Shown piece after piece: positions 1 through 4,903 of a stretch of 5,908 nucleotides of DNA. The stretch covers positions 1 through 5,908 of the forward strand of contig CAVOBC010000305.1 of the NCBI GenBank assembly GCA_963693635.1. The letters are read 5' to 3'. The notes under the pieces were generated by a model, which saw nothing but the letters and a program-made list of their open reading frames with translations, was not told where the DNA came from and did not search any database. Every line of letters starts with the position of its first letter. The stretch's first letter is position 1. Made by a program: the position numbers and the translations under genes. The stretch is from CAVOBC01 sp963693635 (GTDB lineage: Bacteria; Pseudomonadota; Gammaproteobacteria; Pseudomonadales; Azotimanducaceae).

Positions 1-69
1 CTCATGTTCGAATACCATCCGAACCGCTCGTTCCCTGACTTCGGGGGAATACCGATTTGACTTCGTCAT
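1..69 (-). CDS. IS3-family transposase OrfA, N-terminal 23 residues (partial)
   Basis: The minus-strand ATG at 69-67 opens a frame whose first residues are MTKSNRYSPEVRERAVRMV, then FEHE at the window edge. This is the start of the OrfA helix-turn-helix domain (HTH_Tnp_1 type) that recognises the element's ends in IS3-family transposition. A GAGAGGATTGGAGT stretch just upstream supplies the ribosome binding site. In this family OrfA is normally followed by OrfB (DDE catalytic domain) made by -1 frameshifting; that part would lie left of base 1. It is too short here to assign a subgroup. Confidence 0.85.
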   Translation of the reverse strand, partial: MTKSNRYSPEVRERAVRMVFEHE

Positions 70-91
70 ACTCCAATCCTCTCAAGATTCG

Positions 92-119
92 GAGTCTCCG
101 GGAATCCCGGTGCGGTTCA
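92..119 (-). repeat. Terminal inverted repeat of the IS3-family element
   Basis: On the minus strand the terminus starts TGAACCGC at 119 and ends GGAGACTC near 92. The sequence agrees with the ~28-base ends typical of IS3-group elements. The partner repeat is not in the window, so the exact length is set by family resemblance only. Confidence 0.75.
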
Positions 120-733
120 GAGTCGATCATTGACGATGCGCTGTCTGCGTTCGGCAGGACTGACATCGTCGTCAACAATGCGGGAATACTGCGCGACCAA
201 ACATTTCACAATGTGACGCTTGAGAACTTTCACGCGGTGCTCAACGTGCACTTAATGGGGGTGGTTCACGTCACTCGGGCTGCCTGGCCGATCATCTGTC
301 TGAATGGCTGGGGCCGGGTGGTTCTGACCAGTTCCGGCTCCGGCATTTTGGCAACTTCGGCCAGTCCAATTACGGCACGGCAAAGATGGGTCTCGTTGGA
401 CTCATGAATGTGCTCAAACTCGAAGGCGCCCGCAAAGACGTTCGCGCCAACTGCCTGGCGCCTGGCGCAACAACCAGGATGACTGAGAACATATCTGAAC
501 TTCGCCGCGGGAGCCCATCGCTCGTCAGTCCTGCCGTCCTCTATCTCTGCTCTGAGAACGCCCCCAAGGGCATGATCCTGCACGCCGCGGGCGGGCGCTT
601 CTTCAAGATTCAGGTCTGCGAGACCGCTGGCATTGATCTTGGCGACGATGTCTCTTACGAGCGTTTTCTTGAACACGTCGACGACGTCGTTGATGACAAA
701 TCGTTCGAGCCCCGCGACCGATACCGATCCTGA
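120..733 (+). pseudogene. Short-chain dehydrogenase/reductase, 5'-truncated by an IS and frameshifted
   Basis: The remnant belongs to the SDR family, close to the (3R)-hydroxyacyl-CoA dehydrogenase / HSD17B4-like group of NAD(P)-dependent oxidoreductases. Visible are the NNAG motif at 174-185, the TSS catalytic serine region near 330, and the catalytic Y-x3-K (YGTAK) at 371-385, followed by the NCLAPGATTRMTE segment and a typical C-terminus ending at the TGA 731-733. The Rossmann TGxxxGIG cofactor motif and about the first 80-100 residues are missing because the frame begins exactly at the IS edge. A second lesion lies at 345-349: the catalytic serine is in one frame and the YxxxK in another. 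Adding one T to the T4 run restores SGIFGNFGQ, which fits the family. About 204 residues remain of roughly 300. It may be truly dead, or the frameshift may be a homopolymer sequencing error; the loss of the N-terminus is independent of that. Confidence 0.85.
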
Positions 734-775
734 CGGTCCCGCTGTCGTCATGCCGCGGAACCAGGGCGCACGGTG

Positions 776-1336
776 ATGCCGTTAAACTGCCGGAACTGCA
801 CGCCGAACACGTCGAGTTGTGTGTGTTGGCGCCGGATAAGGCATCGTTCATGCAGGCATTTCGCTGCGACAACCGGGAACGTGTGCGTCCCTGGGAGCCC
901 CGCTGGTCACCCGAGTTCTATACAACCGGCTTCTGGGAACTGCAGCTTCGCGTCCTCGCCAATGAATTCTGCAAGGGGCGCGGTGTCAGCTTCACGATCT
1001 TGAATCCGGAACGAAACCGGGTGCTTGGTGTTTGCAATTATACGAATATCGTCCACGGCACGTTCCAGTCGTGCCACCTCGGATACGCACTCGCGGAACA
1101 GGCCGAGGGTCGTGGCTACATGCGTGAGGCGCTTGTCGTCAGTCTGGACTACATGTTTCGCGTACAGCGCCTGCACCGGGTAATGGCCTAGCTACATGCC
1201 CGTGAACGAGCGCAGCGGCGGCCTTTTGGCGAGGCTCGGCTTCGAGATCGAGGGACAAGCCCGCGAGTTCCTTCTGATCGATGGCAAGTGGGAGGATCAT
1301 ATTCTGACCGCAAAAATTAATCCGTATCGTAGCTGA
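776..1336 (+). pseudogene. rimJ: RimJ-like GNAT N-acetyltransferase, frameshifted
   Basis: GNAT-fold acetyltransferase of the RimJ/RimL group, which uses acetyl-CoA to acetylate protein N-termini (RimJ acts on ribosomal protein S5). The first frame carries RERVRPWEPRW-type N-terminal sequence and the acetyl-CoA loop Q-A-E-G-R-G at 1099-1116, then stops at TAG 1189-1191 right after LHRVMA. One base later, in the next frame, the protein resumes as [11 protein letters not shown] and continues through [10 protein letters not shown] and [14 protein letters not shown] to a TGA at 1334-1336, closely following the RimJ C-terminus. Removing the T at 1189 rejoins the two halves. The start is uncertain: ATG 776 reads MPLKLPELHAEH if one A is added to the AAA at 784-786; otherwise only a TTG at 817 opens the frame. 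With both corrections the product is 186 residues, near RimJ's usual length (about 194). It lies 42 bases after the dehydrogenase remnant in the same direction. Confidence 0.8.
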
Positions 1337-1463
1337 GACCCGATCAGGCCTACACGGTACCCGCTGGCGCGGATGTAGTAGCAGCTCAGTTGACCGCTGT
1401 AGGGCTGCACACCCCGGATCTGACGGGTTTCGGGCCAGTTCAGTGAAGCAAGGCCTGAGTGCG

Positions 1464-2246
1464 CTAATCGTCCGCGCAGAGTGCAAAGACGAAACCTGGG
1501 CCACCCAGATAGATCCCACCATCGACATTCACGCAACGGCCGTCCGCGTACGCGAGGGCCCCATCCACTGCCTCCGGCTTCGTCCCGGTGACGACCGGAA
1601 TTGGCGTGTGGCCGTGCACTAACCCAGTCGCACCGAACACACCGAGAAATTGATCGACAAGCCGGGTTGACGTCATCTGCCGTTGGAATGCCATGTGCTG
1701 TGCGAACCCGGTCAACAGTCGCTGGGCCTCACCGGGACCACCTGTTCCGAGAATGCGCTGGACACGTTCATTGACAGCCGCCACGTCGAACCCGTAGTCG
1801 GCATACATCAGGGCGTCAGCATGCATCAGAAGGGTGCTGCCTTCGAGCGCCATCACGGGTCTCTCGCTGAGCCAGTCCACATGCCGGGGCGTCAGATCGC
1901 AGAAATCGGCATCGATGCCACCCCAGGCGCGCCATTGGTCTTTGAATCGCATGCCATGGGTGTTTCGTGCGTTCCCGTGGCGATACGCCGTGATGATCAT
2001 CGCCTCGTGATTGCCGGTCAGCGACTCGACCCGGCCGCCCGCCGCGGCCGCCTGGCGCTGCAACTTCATGGTCAGATCCACGCACGCGACCCCCGCGGGC
2101 CCGCGATCGAAAAAGTCTCCCATCAACCACAGATGCGTGGATCCGCCGGACCAATTCTGATCGGCATCACACAAGGCGCTATCGGTGAGCAGCCTTTTGT
2201 AAGCGTCAATGTGACCGTGGAGGTCACCGATGATCGATGTCGTCAT
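1464..2246 (-). CDS. PPP-family metallophosphoesterase (ApaH/serine-threonine phosphatase-like)
   Basis: A 260-residue soluble calcineurin-like phosphoesterase. All the metal-binding motifs of the PPP family are present in order: GDLHGH (7-12), GDFFDRG (43-49), GNHE (78-81), a histidine in LMHAD (142) and HGHTP (211-215), with a C-terminal VDGG (241-244). These residues normally hold two metal ions that hydrolyse phosphomonoesters or dinucleoside polyphosphates. Family membership is clear; the substrate (protein Ser/Thr phosphate, Ap4A-like nucleotide or other) cannot be told from sequence. No signal peptide or membrane segment is seen, so the cytoplasm is expected. The ATG at 2246 sits only six residues before the first motif, as is usual, and there is no alternative upstream; no good Shine-Dalgarno is visible before it. 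It is convergent with the acetyltransferase remnant (127-base gap) and has no same-strand partner nearby. Confidence 0.93.
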   Translation of the reverse strand: MTTSIIGDLHGHIDAYKRLLTDSALCDADQNWSGGSTHLWLMGDFFDRGPAGVACVDLTMKLQRQAAAAGGRVESLTGNHEAMIITAYRHGNARNTHGMRFKDQWRAWGGIDADFCDLTPRHVDWLSERPVMALEGSTLLMHADALMYADYGFDVAAVNERVQRILGTGGPGEAQRLLTGFAQHMAFQRQMTSTRLVDQFLGVFGATGLVHGHTPIPVVTGTKPEAVDGALAYADGRCVNVDGGIYLGGPGFVFALCADD

Positions 2247-2445
2247 GGTCGCTGGCGTTCGGCAGGGGCCGCGAGAGTACCCCCTTGGGGGGCCCTGCGG
2301 AAGTGCGCTGGCACTACCGGACTTCTCAACTACACTTATTGAGTATTGCTCGACTATTGCGCAGGGGAACGGCTCCCGAACACGCCATCATCCTGATTGT
2401 CGGTTTTGGTCACACGTGGCACAAAATAGGCATCGTAGCGCAGTT

Positions 2446-2462
2446 GTGACACAAGTTGTCAC
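2446..2462. promoter_or_regulatory. Dyad GTGACA-N5-TGTCAC, possible operator
   Basis: GTGACA and TGTCAC form a perfect 6+6 inverted repeat around CAAGT, flanked by a second half-site-like GTGCGTCAC at 2467-2475. The spacing does not fit CRP (TGTGA-N6-TCACA). It lies in non-coding DNA about 200 bases upstream of the phosphatase start and just left of the AT-rich stretch, so it could be an operator for either direction. No regulator can be named. Confidence 0.3.
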
Positions 2463-2698
2463 GCTAGTGCGTCACGTTGCACCCAAGGCCAGGGTCCAAC
2501 TTATTCCTTAATACGTTGTTTTATATGGCTATTCTCGAAACCCACTGGCAGATGAAATATTGGCATGCAATCTTTCACGAACGATGAATTCCGACTTGAC
2601 CAGCCGGATTCCGGGCCAGACAGACACAGAAAGGGACTCCTCCTGAAACCGAAACTCAGTCGTCACCGATTTGCGATACGCCTGCTGGCGAGCATCCG

Positions 2699-2725
2699 AA
2701 AAACCACAGACTCCCCCTCCGTGGT
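2699..2725 (-). terminator. Intrinsic terminator-like hairpin, minus strand
   Basis: On the minus strand ACCACGGA pairs with TCTGTGGT (8 pairs, one G-U) around a GGGGGAG loop, and the T-run (2703-2699) follows at once. It is correctly oriented to end transcription of the operon 4533-2965 and any RNA processed from its 3' end. It overlaps nothing coding. The plus-strand terminator at 2733-2771 faces it, so transcripts from the two directions would overlap by about 70 bases. Confidence 0.6.
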
Positions 2726-2732
2726 GACCCTT

Positions 2733-2771
2733 AAGGGACCTGCAACTCCGTTGCGGGTCCCCTTTTCTTTT
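2733..2771 (+). terminator. Strong intrinsic terminator, plus strand, with no gene upstream
   Basis: A 14-pair stem (AAGGGACC TGCAAC against GTTGC GGGTCC CCTT, one bulged C and one G-U pair) with a TCC loop is followed directly by TTTTCTTTT. The U-tract is on the plus strand only. No plus-strand protein gene precedes it for more than 1.3 kb, which implies an unannotated plus-strand transcript, perhaps a small RNA carrying the C-rich segments ACTCCTCCTG (2636-2645) and CTCCCCCTCC (2711-2720). Confidence 0.75.
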
Positions 2772-2964
2772 ACGGATCCGAAACGTCCTGCAGGTTCTTC
2801 TCCCAAAAATTGTCATCCTGACAACCTCCCGGGAACGGATTTGCGAGCAAACCGCGCATTTTCTTCCAAGAAATGGCAGTGCATCCCTGCACCGCACACG
2901 CTTTCCCACCCTGGAACGGAGTTCCGGGACAGGAACGCCTGGCATCGCCCCGCCAGATTCAGCG

Positions 2965-3481
2965 TCAATGGATCGGCGCAGGCGGCCTCAACGCCCAATG
3001 ACTCAGCAGGAACCAGCATTGAAGTGTCAGTGCAATGGACCACTCGAACGCGTCTTCAACATCGTCGTAATCAGGCGAAATAGCATCCCACGCCAGGGTC
3101 ACGAACCCGGCCACAAGCACCGCCGTACAAACCCCGACCATCGTACGCGCGAGGATGTTCGGCTCGCCGATGTGCCAGAAACGGTAGGTCACGAGCAGCT
3201 GGCAAAGGTAGGTTCCCGTGAAGTAGCCGACAATGCCAATGCGCCGGGTCAACTGAAAGTGGTCCCCCACGGCTCCGAGGGCAGTGACGTAGACCACCAT
3301 GAAGAGGGTCGCGATCGTACCGAGGATGGGTACATACCGTCGGCTGATCGTCGACCTGTCACCCAGATCGGCGAGTTGGATGCCGGCCCAGTGCCAGTAG
3401 GCGAGCAAGAAGGCGGCAGCGGGGAGCATCAATCGGGACGAGTCCCGCGGCGAGTGGCAGCCATCGGCTGGGCGCGGTCAC
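2965..3481 (-). CDS. Five-helix membrane protein, possibly Frag1/DRAM/Sfk1-like; frame broken near 3433
   Basis: The main frame (3432 down to TGA 2965) encodes 155 residues with five hydrophobic segments at about 2-20, 33-55, 65-83, 93-115 and 129-147, and a short charged loop DYDDVEDAFEW before the last. The polytopic layout and the acidic-then-EW entry to the last helix suggest the Frag1/DRAM/Sfk1 group, but this is tentative and no function is claimed. The likely true start is a GTG at 3481-3479 whose GTGA overlaps the stop of the upstream gene. It reads VTAPSRWLPLAAGLVP for 16 codons and then needs one base removed near 3433 to continue as LMLPAAAFLLAYWHWAG, which completes the first helix. 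As given, only a TTG/ATG at 3432/3429 opens the main frame, cutting that helix. Corrected length is 171 residues. The overlap indicates translational coupling with the MraY-like gene, so a shared role in envelope lipid chemistry is plausible. Confidence 0.7.
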
Positions 3482-4533
3482 CGGATTTTTAGTAGCAGCA
3501 CCAGCAATATCGGCGTGCCGACTGCCTGCAGCAACATGAAGCGGACGAGCACCTGTGTATTCGACCAACCCATGTTCTCCCGGACATGATCATGGAGCGG
3601 GTAGCGGATCTGCCGGAAGATGCCCACCTTGAAAAACCGGAGCAGGGCCACCTTGATCATACCCGTCGCCCCATTGACAAGAACCACGAAAGCAACGACC
3701 AGGATGAGGAATGGATTGCCACAGGCGAGAACCAGCACTCCGAGCAGGAGTCCGATGGGCCGCGACCCGGCATCGCCCATCAGGACCGCGCTTGGATAAC
3801 TGTTGTGCCACAGGTACCCGGCGAGACAACCCACCATGATAAACGCGAAGATCGCCCAGTCAGCACCTGCTTCGTAGTGCGGCACCAGGAGGTATCCGGC
3901 AATCTGAATGTGCCCGACAATGCCATAGAGAATTCCGGCTAGAAAGAGCAGGGCGAGGCCCGACAGACTGGCCGAGAGGCCGTCAACCCCATCGGTACAA
4001 TTGGTCGCGTTGATAGTGACCCAGATCAGCACCGTCGCGCCCACAATGAAGGTAAGCGGCTCGAAGACGATCGGGTCTTTCAGGAGGGGCAGCCAGATCG
4101 TGTACGGTTCGAGCTGGCAGATGATCATCGATGCCGCCACTGCGATTACAAGATCGATCGCGCCGAGCCGGTATTCACTCCAGCCACCCACGGCGCTGTC
4201 GTCGAGGAACCCAACGATCATCGCCAGCAGCGTCAGGAACACAATCTCCAGGAACATCCACTCGAACGGTACGATCAAGAGGGCGAGCAGGCCAAATATC
4301 GGAATGAAAACGAGCCCGCCGCTGACCGGCTTGCCAACGCTCTCCTCCGCGCCAACCGCGAATTCGCGGCCTTTGTCAGTGGGCAGTCGGTGCCAGATTC
4401 GTGGCAGCAGCCACCAGGTGAGCAGCGCTCCGAGGGCGGTGCCGAGACCGCTGAGGAAAATGTATGAGGTCAGCAGACGGAAGGGACCGAGACCGGTCAC
4501 GTCGGCGAGGTACTGGCCCAGGTAATATAGCAA
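3478..4533 (-). CDS. mraY: MraY-like polyprenyl-phosphate phospho-sugar transferase (divergent)
   Basis: A 351-residue integral membrane protein of the length and topology (about ten helices) of MraY, which moves phospho-MurNAc-pentapeptide from UDP to undecaprenyl phosphate to make lipid I on the inner face of the cytoplasmic membrane. Family landmarks: GKPVSGG (67-73), the Asp pair in GFLDD (111-112), NATNCTDGVDG (175-185), NSYPSAVLMGDAGS (244-257) with Asp254, and a C-terminal segment PLHDH (312-316) leading to GWSNTQVLVRF. It departs from standard proteobacterial MraY: the usual HHH triplet is H-D-H, the lysine-rich stretch after the Asp pair is replaced by SAVGGWSEYRLG, and GSLALG is GSRPIG. 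It is not among mur/fts genes; its partner is a small membrane protein that overlaps by GTGA. The TTG start aligns with the MLVWL-type N-terminus of MraY; an ATG 14 bases upstream is out of frame. It could be a housekeeping enzyme in a lineage with an unusual MraY, or an accessory paralogue for another lipid-linked glycan. Confidence 0.88.
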   Translation of the reverse strand: MLYYLGQYLADVTGLGPFRLLTSYIFLSGLGTALGALLTWWLLPRIWHRLPTDKGREFAVGAEESVGKPVSGGLVFIPIFGLLALLIVPFEWMFLEIVFLTLLAMIVGFLDDSAVGGWSEYRLGAIDLVIAVAASMIICQLEPYTIWLPLLKDPIVFEPLTFIVGATVLIWVTINATNCTDGVDGLSASLSGLALLFLAGILYGIVGHIQIAGYLLVPHYEAGADWAIFAFIMVGCLAGYLWHNSYPSAVLMGDAGSRPIGLLLGVLVLACGNPFLILVVAFVVLVNGATGMIKVALLRFFKVGIFRQIRYPLHDHVRENMGWSNTQVLVRFMLLQAVGTPILLVLLLKIR

Positions 4534-4561
4534 CGGCAGATCTGCATCAGGTCGATGCGCG

Positions 4562-4570
4562 ATTATAGCA
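4562..4570 (-). promoter_or_regulatory. Extended -10 promoter (TGCTATAAT) for the mraY-like operon
   Basis: The minus strand carries a perfect TATAAT preceded by TGC, an extended -10 box, 28 bases before the TTG start at 4533. Transcription would begin near 4555, leaving a leader of about 20 bases. No recognisable -35 box lies at 16-18 bases spacing, which extended -10 promoters can tolerate. Confidence 0.55.
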
Positions 4571-4683
4571 GGCTGCCTGAGAGCCGCATGCTAGGCCGAC
4601 CCGGTATGACCTGTACTGTCCGTGGTTAAGGGCTCGACAGTTCCGACAAACCAGGGGGTGAAGACGGCCAAGAATATCGATAG

Positions 4684-4765
4684 GATGCAACCAGGCACAG
4701 AGTTCTCATCGAGCAAGATGCAAGTATCGACCATCGACACGAAGAGACTGGTCACTCAGATGCAA
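4684..4765. repeat. Three direct copies of GATGCAA upstream of the ferritin-like gene
   Basis: GATGCAA occurs at 4684-4690, 4717-4723 and 4759-4765, all in the same orientation, with steps of 33 and 42 bases (roughly three and four helical turns). This could be a set of regulator half-sites, but a 7-base word may recur by chance. Confidence 0.3.
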
Positions 4766-4889
4766 GCAGCGCGAGACAGTGCACCGATACAAGACCAGAT
4801 ACAAAATAGCCACAACGACGCGCGGGGAAGGCATCCTGAAGGATCCGCTCCCATCTGCGAACCCGCCCGGCCAACCGGCAAACAGAAAC

Positions 4890-4894
4890 GGAGA
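4890..4894 (+). promoter_or_regulatory. Ribosome binding site GGAGA for the ferritin-like gene
   Basis: GGAGA lies nine bases before ATG 4904, a good Shine-Dalgarno spacing, and fixes this start over the in-frame ATG 18 codons later. Confidence 0.7.
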
Positions 4895-4903
4895 CCCCAA
4901 CAG

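Larger units (their letters stand above)
1..119 (-). mobile_element. IS3-family insertion sequence, one end (rest lies left of the window)
   Basis: Read on the minus strand, base 119 begins with TGAACCGC and runs through a CCGGGATTCCCGGAGACTC-type end, the usual terminal inverted repeat of many IS3-family elements. Fifty bases further in, an OrfA-like transposase start follows, so the terminus and the gene are in the expected order and orientation. The outer boundary at 119/120 coincides exactly with the point where a dehydrogenase reading frame begins without its N-terminus, which supports a real insertion. The other end, the target duplication and orfB are outside the window, so completeness and activity cannot be judged. 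Confidence 0.85.
2699..2895 (-). ncRNA. Candidate CsrA/RsmA-binding RNA or structured 3' UTR (GGA-loop hairpins)
   Basis: Read on the minus strand, several stems present GGA in the loop: an 8-pair stem with loop GGGA (2895-2876); a bulged 7-pair stem with loop TGGA (2875-2857); TTGTCA-GGA-TGACAA (2824-2810); a long stem with loop GGA at 2749-2747 (2764-2733); and a final hairpin with loop GGGGGAG followed by T's (2725-2699). By eye there are 13 GGA trinucleotides on this strand in the roughly 230 bases between 2929 and 2699. GGA in hairpin loops plus a terminal intrinsic terminator is the hallmark of CsrB/RsmZ-type RNAs that sequester CsrA/RsmA. The 5' end is not defined: no promoter and no GacA box (TGTAAG dyad) is visible upstream. 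It may therefore be an independent small RNA, or the 3' UTR of the mraY-like operon whose last stop is at 2965. This is inference from pattern; no homologous RNA is recognised. Confidence 0.4.
2247..2964. other. 718-base region without a convincing protein gene, rich in RNA hairpins
   Basis: Open frames exist on both strands (for example 2565-3083 + and 2529-2945 -), but they resemble no protein, are rich in Arg/Ser/Pro, and overlap strong hairpins, so they are not called. From left to right the region holds: a C5/G6 run at 2280-2292 that can form a small hairpin; a dyad at 2446-2462; an AT-rich stretch around 2500-2565 that could contain a promoter, though no pair of -35/-10 boxes stands out; short hairpins at 2604-2614 and 2679-2690; a strong plus-strand terminator at 2733-2771; and a series of minus-strand GGA-loop hairpins between about 2699 and 2895. 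It separates two minus-strand transcription units, so the left part should hold the phosphatase promoter, which I could not pinpoint. Confidence 0.6.
4534..4903. other. 370-base divergent intergenic region
   Basis: It lies between the divergent mraY-like operon and the ferritin-like gene and contains no plausible protein gene. Its left edge holds the operon's extended -10 box. A 6-base inverted repeat ACTGTC/GACAGT (4615-4620 and 4636-4641) and three copies of GATGCAA (4684, 4717, 4759) occur in the middle. A small ATCCTGAAGGAT hairpin is near 4833-4844. I could not identify a -35/-10 pair for the plus-strand gene. Confidence 0.6.

Noticed and set aside
266..751. 161-codon minus-strand frame
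   Set aside because: Antisense shadow of the dehydrogenase remnant, which has clear SDR motifs.
1297..1463. Minus-strand frame reading ASLNWPETRQIRGVQPYSG and on through SCYYIRASGYRVG after the phosphatase stop
   Set aside because: It looks slightly protein-like, but it has no start of its own outside the phosphatase gene, overlaps the acetyltransferase 3' end, and I cannot match it to a family. The gap 1337-1463 is left as intergenic.
2444..2464. CRP-like site TGTGA...TCAC
   Set aside because: The half-sites are 9 bases apart instead of 6.
2550..2570. TGGCA...ATGCA resembling a sigma-54 -24/-12 promoter
   Set aside because: The GG-N10-GC spacing required for sigma-54 is not met.
2529..2945. 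138-codon minus-strand open frame
   Set aside because: No family resemblance, Arg-rich, and it spans both terminator hairpins; the hairpin structure explains the DNA better.
2565..3083. 172-codon plus-strand open frame
   Set aside because: It runs through the strong terminator at 2733-2771 and into the antisense of the membrane gene, has no recognisable domain and a composition typical of a chance frame.
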